Positions 32,672-41,728 of a stretch of 56,920 bases of DNA are shown one piece after another. The notes beneath the pieces are model-generated. The model was not told the DNA's origin and ran no database searches. It was given only the letters and a program-made list of their open reading frames with translations. Every line of letters begins with the position of its first letter. Position 1 is the stretch's first letter. Source of the stretch: Oscillospiraceae bacterium (lineage in GTDB: Bacteria > Bacillota > Clostridia > Oscillospirales > Oscillospiraceae); contig WRDH01000016.1 of NCBI GenBank assembly GCA_009783555.1, positions 1 to 56,920 of the forward strand. The letters run 5' to 3'. The translations under genes were made by a program, and so were the position numbers.

Positions 32672-32700
32672 TTGAAAAATATTGCGTTTTAGTGTATCAT
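32672..32700 (+). promoter_or_regulatory. Sigma-A promoter for queA
   Basis: TTGAAA (32672-32677) and TATCAT (32695-32700) are 17 bases apart. The start near 32707 leaves a leader of about 85 nt that includes a GGACTT/AAGTCC stem (32748-32765). It overlaps the opposite-strand asd promoter. Confidence 0.6.
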
Positions 32701-32719
32701 ACGCATACTTGTTTTTCAA
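32691..32719 (-). promoter_or_regulatory. Sigma-A promoter for the asd-dap operon
   Basis: On the minus strand, TTGAAA (32719-32714) and TACACT (32696-32691) are 17 bases apart. Its -10 shares two bases with the -10 of the queA promoter on the other strand, so the two cannot be occupied at once. Confidence 0.55.
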
Positions 32720-32793
32720 GTTAAAACTTTAGGAGCGTTAATCTTGGGACTTATGCACACAAGTCCAACAGCATTAGGAATAGGTTATTAATA

Positions 32794-33849
32794 ATGCAAA
32801 AAAGTGATTTTTATTTTGAGCTTCCTGCGGAGCTTATAGCACAAACACCGCTAACAAGCCGTGAACAGTCACGGCTCCTCTGCATGGATAGAGTTACAGG
32901 AACTCTTGCTCATCATCATTTTTATGAACTTCCGAAACTGCTGAAAGAAGGCGACTGCCTGGTTTTAAACGACTCACGGGTTTTACCCGCGAGACTGATT
33001 GGCAGTGTAGACAAGGGGACAGGTTCGCTGTCTTCCGCCTGTCCTGTAGAGGTTGTACTCTTACGCGACGTTAGTCCGGCAAACGACAAGATGGTTTGGG
33101 AATGTTTGACAAAACCCGGCAAAAAAACCAAACCCGGAACGGAAATTGTCTTTGGCGACAGAGAATTGACCGCAACGGTTATCGGGATTACTGATGGTGG
33201 TAACAGGCTGCTGGAGTTTAGTTATAAAGGGATTTTTATGGAAGTTTTGGAGAGGCTCGGGAAAATGCCGCTTCCTCCTTATATACATGAGGAGCTTGAG
33301 GATGCTGAGCGATATCAAACTGTTTATTCAAGTGAGGTCGGTTCGGCAGCCGCTCCGACTGCCGGACTGCATTTTACAAAAGAACTATTAGATGAGATAG
33401 CATCAAAGGGTGTTGATATACGGTATGTAACATTGCATGTCGGTCTTGGAACATTTCGTCCTGTAAAAACTGACAACATAGAAGACCATGATATGCACGC
33501 TGAATACTTCATAATCTCGGAAGAAACCGCTTCAGCAGTTAATAAAACGAAAAGCAACGGCGGGCGTGTAATCGCTGTCGGCACTACTTCATGCCGTGTC
33601 CTTGAATCATGCTCGGACGACAATGGTCTGGTCTCTGCGTTTTCCGGGTTTACTGATATCTTTATCTATCCCGGATATAAGTATAAATGCTTGGATGGGT
33701 TGATAACAAACTTCCATCTGCCGGAGAGCACGCTAATAATGCTGGTATCCGCCTTTGCAGGCAGAAAAAACACCCTAAACGCCTACGATGCGGCAATAAA
33801 AGAAAAATACAGGTTTTTTTCATTCGGGGATTGTATGATTATTGTATGA
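32794..33849 (+). CDS. queA: tRNA preQ1(34) S-adenosylmethionine ribosyltransferase-isomerase
   Basis: QueA (351 residues) transfers the ribosyl part of S-adenosylmethionine to preQ1 in tRNA, making epoxyqueuosine. Recognised segments are [20 protein letters not shown] at the N-terminus, [32 protein letters not shown] and [20 protein letters not shown]. The length is normal. tgt, which usually follows, is not here. nfeD lies downstream behind its own promoter. Confidence 0.97.
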   Translation: MQKSDFYFELPAELIAQTPLTSREQSRLLCMDRVTGTLAHHHFYELPKLLKEGDCLVLNDSRVLPARLIGSVDKGTGSLSSACPVEVVLLRDVSPANDKMVWECLTKPGKKTKPGTEIVFGDRELTATVIGITDGGNRLLEFSYKGIFMEVLERLGKMPLPPYIHEELEDAERYQTVYSSEVGSAAAPTAGLHFTKELLDEIASKGVDIRYVTLHVGLGTFRPVKTDNIEDHDMHAEYFIISEETASAVNKTKSNGGRVIAVGTTSCRVLESCSDDNGLVSAFSGFTDIFIYPGYKYKCLDGLITNFHLPESTLIMLVSAFAGRKNTLNAYDAAIKEKYRFFSFGDCMIIV

Positions 33850-33859
33850 CATATATAAT
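33831..33859 (+). promoter_or_regulatory. Promoter candidate for nfeD-floA
   Basis: TTGTAT (33831-33836) and a perfect TATAAT (33854-33859) are 17 bases apart, overlapping the end of queA. The start near 33866 gives a short leader to AAAGGAG. Confidence 0.5.
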
Positions 33860-33902
33860 ATGTATCATAGTAACAGAAACACAAAAAGCTTAAGAAAGGA
33901 GT

Positions 33903-34409
33903 ATGGAACAAGTGGAATTTCTTAGTTTACTGGAAAACATTTCGATACTTTCGTTGATTTTGTTCATTGTTGGTGTGGGACTTATTATAGTCGAAATGTT
34001 TGAACCCGGAATTGGTTTCTTTGGTGTGTTTGGGATAGTCTCCCTTATAGCATGTATATTTGTTACGGCAGAAACTGTTGCACAAGGACTTATTCTGACT
34101 GCGGTATTTTTCGTGATTCTTCTTATCATGTTGGGGATATTCTTAGCGCTGGTTTCAAAAGGCCGATTACCCGGCAAAATGATTCTTAAAGAATCGGAGA
34201 CATTGGATCAGGGATTCTCCGGCACAGAGGATATGTCATATCTAATGGGGAAAACCGGTGAAGTGGTAACAATTTGCAGACCGGTCGGAAATGTAGATTT
34301 TGACGGAGTTAAGCTTGAAGTTGTCACACAAGGAGAATTTATCGAAAAAGGCGAAACCGTAGAAGTTGTCGAAATTGAAGGCAACAGAGTCGTTGTAAAA
34401 AAGAAATAG
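33903..34409 (+). CDS. nfeD: NfeD-family membrane protein
   Basis: This 168-residue protein has three to four transmembrane helices (about residues 16-90, including LILFIVGVGLIIVEMFEPG, a family motif). A C-terminal OB-fold follows (LMGKTGEVVTICRPVGNVDF, then GEFIEKGETVEVVEIEGN). NfeD proteins partner with flotillins in membrane microdomains, and floA follows 12 bases later. The ATG at 33903 is only one base from AGGAG, so an in-frame GTG at 33912 may be the true start. Confidence 0.9.
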   Translation: MEQVEFLSLLENISILSLILFIVGVGLIIVEMFEPGIGFFGVFGIVSLIACIFVTAETVAQGLILTAVFFVILLIMLGIFLALVSKGRLPGKMILKESETLDQGFSGTEDMSYLMGKTGEVVTICRPVGNVDFDGVKLEVVTQGEFIEKGETVEVVEIEGNRVVVKKK

Positions 34410-34421
34410 GAGGAAAAAAGC

Positions 34422-35408
34422 ATGGAACTCTATTTAATCTTAATCATTGTCATCGCAATAGTCCTTTTCCTTTGGCTGTTCTTTACCTTTATCCCAATCG
34501 GGCTTTGGATAAGCGCAGTCGCGGCAAACGTCAGAATCCGAATAGTAACACTAATAGGAATGAAGCTTAGAAGGGTAACTCCTGTCAGAATCGTTATTCC
34601 GCAAATCAAAGCAGTCAAAGCAGGGTTGGACCTTTCCATCAATAAGCTCGAAGCACACTTTCTGGCAGGCGGCAATGTAGACCGCGTAGTAAACGCGCTT
34701 ATAGCAGCGCAAAGAGCAAACATAAATCTGGAGTTTGAACGTGCGGCAGCCATAGATCTTGCCGGCCGTGATGTGCTGGAAGCTGTACAAATGAGCGTAA
34801 ATCCGAAGGTCATTGAAACACCGGCAATTTCGGCAATTGCAAAAAACGGCATTGAACTGATAGCAAAAGCAAAAATCACGGTCAGAGCGAATATTGACAG
34901 GTTAATAGGCGGAGCGGGGGAGTTAACTGTTATCGCCCGTGTTGGCGAGGGTATCGTTACAACAATAGGCAGCGCGAAATCGCATGAGGAAGTCTTGGAG
35001 AATCCGGATCAAATTTCTAAAACAGTTCTCAACAAAGGTCTTGAAGCAGGTACGGCATTTGAAATTCTTTCAATAGATATTGCTGATATCGATGTCGGAA
35101 GAAACATCGGTGCACAATTGCAAACAGACCAGGCAGAAGCCGATAAACGGATTGCACAGGCAAAAGCGGAAGAACGCCGCGCTATGGCAGTCGCAGTTGA
35201 GCAGGAAATGCGTGCGCAAGTAAGGGAAATGCGCGCAAAAGTCGTAGAAGCGGAAGCAGAAGTACCAAAGGCTATGGCAACAGCACTCAGAGAAGGCAAG
35301 CTGGGTGTAATGGACTACTACAATATGATGAATGTCGTTTCCGATACAACCATGCGTCATTCAATTGCAAGCGGAGATGAGCAGAAGCATGTTAGCGATG
35401 ATACATAA
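34422..35408 (+). CDS. floA: Flotillin-like protein FloA
   Basis: This 328-residue membrane scaffold has an N-terminal membrane-inserted helix (about residues 2-28), a SPFH-type domain and a glutamate/alanine-rich coiled coil ([20 protein letters not shown], about 228-290). Typical FloA segments are [16 protein letters not shown] and [20 protein letters not shown]. FloA organises functional membrane microdomains in Firmicutes. AGGAGG precedes the ATG. It forms an operon with nfeD and a small basic protein. Confidence 0.96.
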   Translation: MELYLILIIVIAIVLFLWLFFTFIPIGLWISAVAANVRIRIVTLIGMKLRRVTPVRIVIPQIKAVKAGLDLSINKLEAHFLAGGNVDRVVNALIAAQRANINLEFERAAAIDLAGRDVLEAVQMSVNPKVIETPAISAIAKNGIELIAKAKITVRANIDRLIGGAGELTVIARVGEGIVTTIGSAKSHEEVLENPDQISKTVLNKGLEAGTAFEILSIDIADIDVGRNIGAQLQTDQAEADKRIAQAKAEERRAMAVAVEQEMRAQVREMRAKVVEAEAEVPKAMATALREGKLGVMDYYNMMNVVSDTTMRHSIASGDEQKHVSDDT

Positions 35409-35426
35409 CCATAGAGGACAATCATT

Positions 35427-35690
35427 ATGGCAGATGAACAAAGAAGCGAGAGCAAAAAAAAGCGAGAGTACATATTCGAAAAGAAGCAGCCTAAGCGTGG
35501 AAGCACTGCAAAAACTGAAATGGTTCCGACAATAACAATCAAAGCACCAACAGTAACAACTAAGGCATCATCGGAAGCTAATGGTATAAGTGTAAATGGT
35601 ATAAGAATAGATGCTGAAATGGCAAGAAACGCAATAATCATGTCCGAAATCATTGGTCCGCCCAAGGCAAAGAGACAGAGAGGCAGATGA
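35427..35690 (+). CDS. Small basic hypothetical protein downstream of floA
   Basis: This 87-residue protein has charged ends (RSESKKKREYIFEKKQPKRG at the N-terminus, PPKAKRQRGR at the C-terminus) and a threonine-rich middle. I do not recognise the family. AGAGGAC lies before the ATG and the gene is 18 bases after floA, so it is probably translated from the floA mRNA. No signal peptide or membrane span is present. It ends where the opposite-strand structured RNA ends. Confidence 0.55.
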   Translation: MADEQRSESKKKREYIFEKKQPKRGSTAKTEMVPTITIKAPTVTTKASSEANGISVNGIRIDAEMARNAIIMSEIIGPPKAKRQRGR

Positions 35691-35692
35691 AG

Positions 35693-35732
35693 AAAACAAA
35701 CAACCCCGCATCCGTCCAACGCAGATGCGGGG
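35693..35732 (-). terminator. Terminator of the minus-strand structured RNA
   Basis: On the minus strand, CCCCGCATC and GATGCGGGG (35732-35724 with 35712-35704) form a 9-bp GC-rich stem followed by TTGTTTGTTTTCTT. There is no T-run on the plus strand, so it works for the minus-strand RNA. Confidence 0.75.
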
Positions 35733-35944
35733 CTACTCGTGGTACTCAACTAACAATAGAGTATAACCACCTTTCTTTACGAACCCATCCTGTCTACTAA
35801 CACTCGTTTCTGATGCAGCACATGCACACCATTCAAATCCCCTAACGGGTACCGGCGGTCTCTCACCGCGGTTGTGCCTTTGGTTTTAATAACCCTGTCT
35901 GCCATGAACCAGTCGCTATATAAACACGAGCCGGATCCGATTAC
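35693..35944 (-). ncRNA. Strongly promoted structured non-coding RNA of about 250 nt
   Basis: A near-consensus promoter and a terminator on the minus strand bracket about 250 nt without an open frame. Visible pairing includes a closing stem CTCGTG with CACGAG spanning about 185 nt, a GCGGT-GAGAG-ACCGC hairpin inside a GCACAACC/GGTGTGC stem, a CCC-GTTA-GGG hairpin, and GGTT-ATTAA-AACC. The compact multibranch form suggests an abundant regulatory RNA. Candidates are 6S RNA or the raiA-type Clostridia RNA. I cannot confirm either by sequence memory. SRP, tmRNA and RNase P signatures are absent. Confidence 0.6.
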
Positions 35945-35950
35945 ATATGC

Positions 35951-35979
35951 AATATAACATAAGAATACACGTATGTCAA
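35951..35979 (-). promoter_or_regulatory. Near-consensus promoter of the structured RNA
   Basis: On the minus strand, a perfect TTGACA (35979-35974), a 17-base spacer and TATATT (35956-35951) form one of the best sigma-A promoters in the window. The predicted start is near 35944. Confidence 0.8.
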
Positions 35980-36021
35980 TACCCTTTTTTGTGAAATATA
36001 TATGAAAAATGTGTTAAAAAG

Positions 36022-37050
36022 TTACTTAAATGACTTATAAATGCCTTTTTCCGTGATAATTGCGGTTATTAAGCTGTTTGGTGTTACGTCGAATGCGGGG
36101 TTGTAGCATTTTACGTTTTTGGGTGCCATGGGTTTTATATAGAACATTTCTTTAATTTCTTCCGGTTTGCGGAGTTCTATTTCTATCTCTGCTCCTGATG
36201 CACAATCCATGTCTATTGTTGTGGATGGACCGAATATGTAAAATGGAATGCCGTAATGCTTTGCAAGTATTGCCAGACCGCCCGTGCCGACTTTGTTTGC
36301 AACATCTCCATTTCGCGCTATGCGGTCACAACCTGCAAATACTGCGTTTATCTTGCCTTCGCTCATCACAACACTTGCCATATTATCACAGATAAGTGTG
36401 CAGTCAACTCCGGCTCTGTCGAGTTCAAAAGCTGTCAAACGGGCACCTTGCAAAAGAGGTCGGGTTTCACAAATGAAAGCATGTAAATCCATGCCTTTTT
36501 CTTTTCCCAGGATAATCGGACCAAGCGCAGTGCCGTACTTTGATGTCGCAATCGGTCCTGCGTTACATTGTGTCATTATGCCGTAGCCGTTTTTGATTAA
36601 GGTTAAACCATGCTCTGATATCGCTCTGCACATTTCAACATCTTCATTATATATCTTGTCCGCTTCTTCTCTCATCGCTTCAAGTATTTGTTTGACCGGC
36701 AATCCGGAACTGTCTTTTACGAGCCTTTCCATTCTCCTAAGCTGCGTTCCAAGATTCACCGCTGTAGGACGTGAAGAATCAAGATAATCACTGTATTTTA
36801 AAACTTCTGAGTAAAATACCTCAAAATCTTCTGTCTTGATTTGACATGCAAAAACACAAAGTGCATATGCAGCAAATATGCCGATTGCCGGTGCTCCCCG
36901 GACACGCAATGAATATATCGCTTCAAACATCGCATCCGCACTGCTTAACTCTATATATTTTTCTTCATTTGGCAATAAAGTTTGGTCGAGAATGATGACG
37001 GACGCACCACCATCATTAAGCCTGATATTGATTAGTTCTTTATTTTCCAT
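36022..37050 (-). CDS. mtnA: S-methyl-5-thioribose-1-phosphate isomerase
   Basis: MtnA (about 342 residues) isomerises methylthioribose 1-phosphate to methylthioribulose 1-phosphate in methionine salvage. The family segments are SLRVRGAPAIGIFAAYAL, MTQCNAGPIAT with the catalytic Cys, CDNMASVVMSEG, and GCDRIARNGDVANKVGT with the catalytic Asp. The more usual THCN is TQCN here. The ATG at 37050 gives MENKELINIR. The preceding hypothetical gene ends one base before it. No other salvage gene is present in the window. Confidence 0.92.
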   Translation of the reverse strand: MENKELINIRLNDGGASVIILDQTLLPNEEKYIELSSADAMFEAIYSLRVRGAPAIGIFAAYALCVFACQIKTEDFEVFYSEVLKYSDYLDSSRPTAVNLGTQLRRMERLVKDSSGLPVKQILEAMREEADKIYNEDVEMCRAISEHGLTLIKNGYGIMTQCNAGPIATSKYGTALGPIILGKEKGMDLHAFICETRPLLQGARLTAFELDRAGVDCTLICDNMASVVMSEGKINAVFAGCDRIARNGDVANKVGTGGLAILAKHYGIPFYIFGPSTTIDMDCASGAEIEIELRKPEEIKEMFYIKPMAPKNVKCYNPAFDVTPNSLITAIITEKGIYKSFK

Positions 37051-37051
37051 A

Positions 37052-37702
37052 TTATATTGTCCACTTATTGTACACAATTGCAATCAGCTTATAATAGCCT
37101 TCAAATTCCTCAAATGCGAGGCGCAGGCTTCTCCAGTCGGGTTCGTCGGAGGATTCTCTTGCGGGGATATGGAAATCGACGAAGCTTGATGCCGGGAAGA
37201 CTTCGGTAAGATTTTCCAGTGCGTTTCCACTTCTAACGATTTGGTTAATGCCTATAAGCGTTGCGTCAATATGCTCGGCGGCAGGGACGAATGTTTCGAA
37301 ATATTCTGCGGGTGTCAGCTTGATTGGCTCTCCGCTTCCATTAAAAACACCCCATACGTAAACAGAATTATCTGAATCTAATACTGCTATTTCGTCTGCG
37401 GTGAAACGTCTGTCAGTTGTGATATCTATTGTTGCATAAGGGGACAGTAGTACGCCGTAATCGGGATGTACAACATGGGACAGCGAAACAAAATCATCAT
37501 CTCTGATATATTCGAGGACTCTGTATGCAAGCATTGTTATCTCGATATTTTCAGCTTCCTGCACCGGTACTGTCGCCCTTGGTGCTCTGCCGAAAATAGA
37601 AAAACCGGTGGTTGTATATATAACACTGGTAATGAGAAACCCTGCAATTAAGCTGCTCAGGATTAAAATAACAGGAATAAGTGGCTTTTTGATAAAATTC
37701 AC
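37052..37702 (-). CDS. Membrane-anchored hypothetical protein upstream of mtnA
   Basis: This 216-residue protein has one N-terminal transmembrane helix (about residues 10-32), an exposed linker and an extracytoplasmic domain (about 50-216). The domain includes DDDFVSLSHVVHPDYGVLL and VYVWGVFNGSGEPIKLTPAE, a pattern seen in secreted SH3-like or NTF2-like proteins of unknown role. I do not recognise a specific family. It is tightly linked to mtnA (one-base gap), suggesting co-translation. Its start is preceded by TAAGG at low quality. Confidence 0.65.
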   Translation of the reverse strand: MNFIKKPLIPVILILSSLIAGFLITSVIYTTTGFSIFGRAPRATVPVQEAENIEITMLAYRVLEYIRDDDFVSLSHVVHPDYGVLLSPYATIDITTDRRFTADEIAVLDSDNSVYVWGVFNGSGEPIKLTPAEYFETFVPAAEHIDATLIGINQIVRSGNALENLTEVFPASSFVDFHIPARESSDEPDWRSLRLAFEEFEGYYKLIAIVYNKWTI

Positions 37703-37789
37703 CGCCTTACCTAAGGAGTTAACAGTTTATTCATTAATTGTACAGTTTGCAACAACAATACCATTACAAATTATTACAATGATATAATT

Positions 37790-37919
37790 GTGAGCAATCG
37801 GCAGTATAGGTATATAGTTATGACAAGTGAAGCCATGGACGGCGTAACGCGATTACTCGACGCATGGACGCGGCGTGTAATCGAAGAATAACTATATACC
37901 TATACTGCCGATTGCTCAC
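37790..37919. repeat. 130-bp element with perfect 32-bp inverted arms
   Basis: The left arm (37790-37821, starting GTGAGCAATCGG) and right arm (37888-37919, ending CCGATTGCTCAC) are exactly complementary. The 66-base loop holds a nested CGATTAC/GTAATCG stem (37850-37856 with 37877-37883) and two CATGGACG words that resemble the 50-bp dispersed repeat. There is no reading frame. It lies upstream of the hrcA promoter. Confidence 0.85.
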
Positions 37920-37967
37920 CACTTTCTTATTGGTCAGGGAAGGTCAAAAATAAAATTCAAAAAATGC

Positions 37968-37996
37968 TTGACAATTAGAAAAAGTAGTGGTACACT
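37968..37996 (+). promoter_or_regulatory. Sigma-A promoter of the hrcA-grpE-dnaK-dnaJ operon
   Basis: TTGACA (37968-37973) and TACACT (37991-37996) are 17 bases apart, immediately before the CIRCE operator. Confidence 0.8.
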
Positions 37997-38000
37997 GTAT

Positions 38001-38027
38001 TTAGCACTCAGAGAGTGAGAGTGCTAA
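38001..38027 (+). promoter_or_regulatory. CIRCE operator (HrcA-binding site)
   Basis: TTAGCACTC (38001-38009), nine bases and GAGTGCTAA (38019-38027) form a perfect CIRCE inverted repeat just downstream of the -10. HrcA encoded next would bind it and repress the operon until heat stress. Confidence 0.97.
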
Positions 38028-38049
38028 TGCCAAAAAAACGAGGTTTAGC

Positions 38050-39150
38050 GTGACGAGTCTCAGTCAGCGTAAAAAAGAAATTTTGCGTACCGTCGTAGAG
38101 TTGTTCGTTAAGGGAGCAGAACCTGTAGGGTCAAAAGCCGTGGCGGAAGCCCTTGGTTCATCGGTTTCATCTGCTACGATCCGCAGTGAAATGGCAGAGC
38201 TTGAAAGCATGGGATTGCTCGAGCAGCCGCACACATCAGCCGGCAGGATACCATCATCAAATGGTTATCGAATCTATGTAAACGACTTGATGCAAGACCA
38301 AAACATATCAAGCGACGATGCCAAAGTAATCGATAGCACACTTGACGGGCATTTAACGGAAACACCATCTCTGCTCGATAAGGTCGGAAGTCTGACATCA
38401 AGACTCACTACATATCCTGCATACGCGATGTCATCTATGACCGGAGTTATTAGCATTGTGAGGTTTGACCTTATTTATGTTGACTCCTCCACGTTCATAA
38501 TCGTAGTCCTTCTAAGCAACGACACAGTTAAAAATAAACTTGTCCACCTTACGACGAACGTCGAGCAAACAATGCTGACCAGGCTTTCGGCGGTGTTAAA
38601 TGCGAGCTTTACCGGAATTCCGGAAGAACGGATAACCCCCGCACTCATAACATCCAGCGAGCGGGCGATTGGTGATAACACCGGACTTGTCGCAGTAGTT
38701 GCAGGCTTTACGATAGAGCTCTTGATTGAAGCAAAAACAGTCGGAACCCGCGTATCGGGAGCAATAAACCTCTTAAGTCATCCCGAATACAGGGACGTAG
38801 ACAAGGCACAGCGGATCATAAGATATCTGTCCGATGAAAAGGAACTTGCCCGATTACCGTCACCGGAAACGCCGGGGGAGATAAAAATAACAATAGGTCC
38901 GGAAAATCTGGCAGACGAACTGCGCGATTCTAGTGTCATGGCAATAAAGTACGACACAGGCAGCGATTTACAAGGACTAATCGGCGTAGTCGGACCGACA
39001 AGGATGGACTACTCGAAAGTAGCCGCTCATCTTTCATATATGGCACAAGGATTGAGCTGGCTTTTAGGAGGACCGGGCAGCGAGGTAATGCAGCTCAAAG
39101 CCTCTTCAAAAGTAAACAAGACAGGAGATGATAGGGTTGGCGAAGAGTAA
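38050..39150 (+). CDS. hrcA: Heat-inducible transcription repressor HrcA
   Basis: HrcA (366 residues) is the CIRCE-binding repressor of class I heat-shock genes. It has an N-terminal winged-helix domain (SQRKKEILRTVVELFVKGAE, then SSATIRSEMAELESMGLLEQ, then PHTSAGRIPSSNGYR), a GAF-like middle and a C-terminal dimer region (IGVVGPTRMDYSKVAAHLSY). The GTG at 38050 is the first start after the operator. The GAGG site is modest, which suits an autoregulated repressor. It overlaps grpE. Confidence 0.96.
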   Translation: MTSLSQRKKEILRTVVELFVKGAEPVGSKAVAEALGSSVSSATIRSEMAELESMGLLEQPHTSAGRIPSSNGYRIYVNDLMQDQNISSDDAKVIDSTLDGHLTETPSLLDKVGSLTSRLTTYPAYAMSSMTGVISIVRFDLIYVDSSTFIIVVLLSNDTVKNKLVHLTTNVEQTMLTRLSAVLNASFTGIPEERITPALITSSERAIGDNTGLVAVVAGFTIELLIEAKTVGTRVSGAINLLSHPEYRDVDKAQRIIRYLSDEKELARLPSPETPGEIKITIGPENLADELRDSSVMAIKYDTGSDLQGLIGVVGPTRMDYSKVAAHLSYMAQGLSWLLGGPGSEVMQLKASSKVNKTGDDRVGEE

Positions 39151-39706
39151 AAGCACCCCCGGAGTAAAAAAGGAAGAAAAGGACGCAAAAAGCGTGAATA
39201 CAAAAGCAGGAAACAGGAATGTTACAGAAGATTCCGAAATGACTGAAGAAAATGTAATTAATGAACCGGGTTCAAAGGATTTATACCAAAACGAACTCAC
39301 CGCTGAACGAGACAAATATCTGCGCTTGGCTGCAGAATATGACAACTTCCGCAAACGCAGCGCAAAGGAACGTGAAAAAACATATACGGATGCACGTGCG
39401 GATGTAATCGGCAAGTTACTGCCTGTTTATGATAATTTGGAACGGGCACTTAAAATGGAATGCTCCGACGAATCTTATTATAAAGGTGTCGAATTAATAA
39501 TGACACAATTGACGGATATGCTCGACAGCCTGGGAGTAAAGGCAATTCCCGCAGCCGGTCAGCCTTTTGACCCAAACTTGCATAATGCAGTCATGTCAAT
39601 TGAAAATCCGGACCTTGGCGAAAACATGGTCGCCGAAGAAATCCAAAAAGGCTTCACTTTAGGTGACCGCGTTATACGCTTCTCAACAGTCGTAGTAACA
39701 AAATAA
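39137..39706 (+). CDS. grpE: Nucleotide exchange factor GrpE
   Basis: GrpE (about 189 residues) releases ADP from DnaK. It has a charged, disordered N-terminus, a dimerising coiled coil (ELTAERDKYLRLAAEYDNFR) and the C-terminal beta domain (FDPNLHNAVMSIENPDLGEN, then IQKGFTLGDRVIRFSTVVV). The TTG at 39137 is preferred because AGGAG (39123-39127) is well spaced from it and too close to ATG 39128. Both overlap the end of hrcA. Confidence 0.94.
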   Translation: MAKSKSTPGVKKEEKDAKSVNTKAGNRNVTEDSEMTEENVINEPGSKDLYQNELTAERDKYLRLAAEYDNFRKRSAKEREKTYTDARADVIGKLLPVYDNLERALKMECSDESYYKGVELIMTQLTDMLDSLGVKAIPAAGQPFDPNLHNAVMSIENPDLGENMVAEEIQKGFTLGDRVIRFSTVVVTK

Positions 39707-39803
39707 CAACGTGAAACAGCGGAATAAAGAACAAAAAATCATAAAAACCGTAATTTTAAATTATTAATTGTCAATTTTCAAAATATGAAGGAGGAAACAC
39801 ATC

Positions 39804-41654
39804 ATGGGAAAAATTATAGGAATAGACTTAGGAACAACTAACTCGTGCGTAGCTGTTATCGAAGGCGGCGAGCCCGTTATAATAGCAAACGCCGAAGGCA
39901 GCCGCACAACACCATCTGTTGTTGCATTTACGGCAGAAGGCGAGCGGATGATCGGCCATGTCGCAAAGCGTCAGGCAATCACAAACCCCGACCGTACGGT
40001 CACATCAATCAAGCGCGAAATGGGTAGCGCATACAAAGTATCAATTGACGGTAAGCAGTACACACCGCAAGAAATCTCCGCAATGATACTTCAAAAACTA
40101 AAAAGTGATGCGGAAGCTTACCTCGGCACAAAAGTAACCGAAGCGGTCATTACCGTACCCGCATACTTCACCGACTCACAGCGTCAGGCAACAAAAGACG
40201 CAGGAAAAATCGCAGGTCTTGATGTTAAGCGCATCATCAACGAGCCGACTGCGGCAGCACTTGCATACGGACTTGATAAAGAACAAGATCAGAAAATAAT
40301 GGTCTATGACCTTGGCGGCGGTACATTTGACGTATCAATTCTGGAAATCGGCGACGGTGTCATCGAAGTTCTCGCAACCGCAGGTAACAACCGTCTCGGC
40401 GGTGACGATTTTGACGAGTGTGTCATGAACTATCTGCTTGCAGAGTTCAAAAAAGACACGGGCGTAGACCTTTCAACCGACAAAATCGCAATCCAGCGTC
40501 TGCGCGAGGCAGCGGAAAAAGCAAAAACAGACCTCTCAGGCATGACAACCGCGAGCATAAATCTGCCGTACATTACTGCAGATGCAACCGGACCCAAGCA
40601 CATGGACTACACTTTAACAAGAGCGAAGTTTAATGAACTGACTGCTGACCTTGTTGAAAAAACAATGAAGCCCGTTAAACAAGCAATTGAAGACTCGGGA
40701 CTGACCGCAAGTCAGCTATCCAAGGTTTTGCTTGTCGGCGGCTCGACACGTATCCCTGCCGTACAAGATGCCGTAAAAAACATTACAGGCAAAGATCCGT
40801 TCCGCGGTATAAATCCGGACGAATGTGTTGCAGCCGGTGCCGCAATCCAAGGCGGCGTACTCGGTGGAGATGTTGAAGGTATTCTACTGCTCGATGTCAC
40901 CCCGCTGTCACTCGGAATCGAAACAATGGGCGGCGTATGCACAAAACTCATTGAGCGCAATACAACTATCCCGACCAAAAAGAGCCAGGTCTTCTCGACC
41001 GCTGCGGACAATCAGACTTCTGTCGAAGTCCATGTTCTCCAGGGCGAGCGTGAAATGGCACAATACAATAAATCTCTCGGCAGATTCCATCTCGACGGCA
41101 TTGCTCCTGCACGCAGAGGCATCCCGCAAATCGAAGTCACATTTGACATCGATGCGAACGGTATAGTTAACGTTTCCGCAAAAGACCTCGGCACAGGCAG
41201 AGAACAAAACATCACAATTACAGCTTCTGCAAATCTCTCCAAAGACGATATCGAAAAAGCTGTGAAGGAAGCCGAACAATACGCGGAAGAAGACGCAAAG
41301 CGCAAAGAAGAAGTAGACACTCGCAACCACGCAGATCAAATGGTTTATCAAAGCGAAAAAACCCTTGACGAAATGGGCGATAAAATCGATGCGGATGACA
41401 AACAGACGATTGAAGCTGCTATCGAGAAAGTTAAAACAGCTCTTAGCGGAACAGATACACCTGCAATCAAAGAAGCAGTCGATGAACTCGAAAAAGCATT
41501 CTACGCTGTCAGCGAAAAACTTTACAGCCAGGCAGCACCGCAAGACGGCGCACCCGGACCGGACTTTAACGGCGCAGACTTCGGCGGCGGTGCAGCTCCG
41601 GAAGGACCGGCAGACGGCGTATACGATGCAGACTACGAAGTAGTGGATGAGTAA
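39804..41654 (+). CDS. dnaK: Molecular chaperone DnaK
   Basis: DnaK (616 residues) is the Hsp70 chaperone. The N-terminal ATPase has [27 protein letters not shown] and [14 protein letters not shown]. The interdomain linker and substrate domain follow ([17 protein letters not shown]), then the lid and an acidic glycine-rich tail. The lack of the proteobacterial insertion in the first lobe fits a Gram-positive Hsp70. AAGGAGG precedes the ATG. It is part of the CIRCE-controlled operon. Confidence 0.99.
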   Translation: MGKIIGIDLGTTNSCVAVIEGGEPVIIANAEGSRTTPSVVAFTAEGERMIGHVAKRQAITNPDRTVTSIKREMGSAYKVSIDGKQYTPQEISAMILQKLKSDAEAYLGTKVTEAVITVPAYFTDSQRQATKDAGKIAGLDVKRIINEPTAAALAYGLDKEQDQKIMVYDLGGGTFDVSILEIGDGVIEVLATAGNNRLGGDDFDECVMNYLLAEFKKDTGVDLSTDKIAIQRLREAAEKAKTDLSGMTTASINLPYITADATGPKHMDYTLTRAKFNELTADLVEKTMKPVKQAIEDSGLTASQLSKVLLVGGSTRIPAVQDAVKNITGKDPFRGINPDECVAAGAAIQGGVLGGDVEGILLLDVTPLSLGIETMGGVCTKLIERNTTIPTKKSQVFSTAADNQTSVEVHVLQGEREMAQYNKSLGRFHLDGIAPARRGIPQIEVTFDIDANGIVNVSAKDLGTGREQNITITASANLSKDDIEKAVKEAEQYAEEDAKRKEEVDTRNHADQMVYQSEKTLDEMGDKIDADDKQTIEAAIEKVKTALSGTDTPAIKEAVDELEKAFYAVSEKLYSQAAPQDGAPGPDFNGADFGGGAAPEGPADGVYDADYEVVDE

Positions 41655-41688
41655 GGATTGAGGATATAGGATTTAGGATATAGGGGGC

Positions 41689-41718
41689 GGGAGCTGCAGG
41701 TTTTAACTTGCAGTTCCC
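41689..41718 (+). other. Hairpin between dnaK and dnaJ
   Basis: GGGAGCTGCAG (41689-41699) and TTGCAGTTCCC (41708-41718) pair over 11 positions with wobble. There is no T-run. A processing or attenuation structure at this site would let DnaK outnumber DnaJ. It lies ten bases before the dnaJ ATG, which has no strong ribosome site. Confidence 0.5.
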
Positions 41719-41728
41719 AACAAGAAAT

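Noticed and set aside
32626-32793. Lysine or preQ1 riboswitch before asd or queA
   Set aside because: The asd leader is only about 60 nt and the queA leader lacks a preQ1 aptamer-like pattern.
35761-35944. Large-type SRP RNA, tmRNA or RNase P RNA as identity of the structured RNA
   Set aside because: The GGAAGCAG-type SRP loop, tmRNA tRNA-like ends and RNase P core motifs are not seen on either strand.
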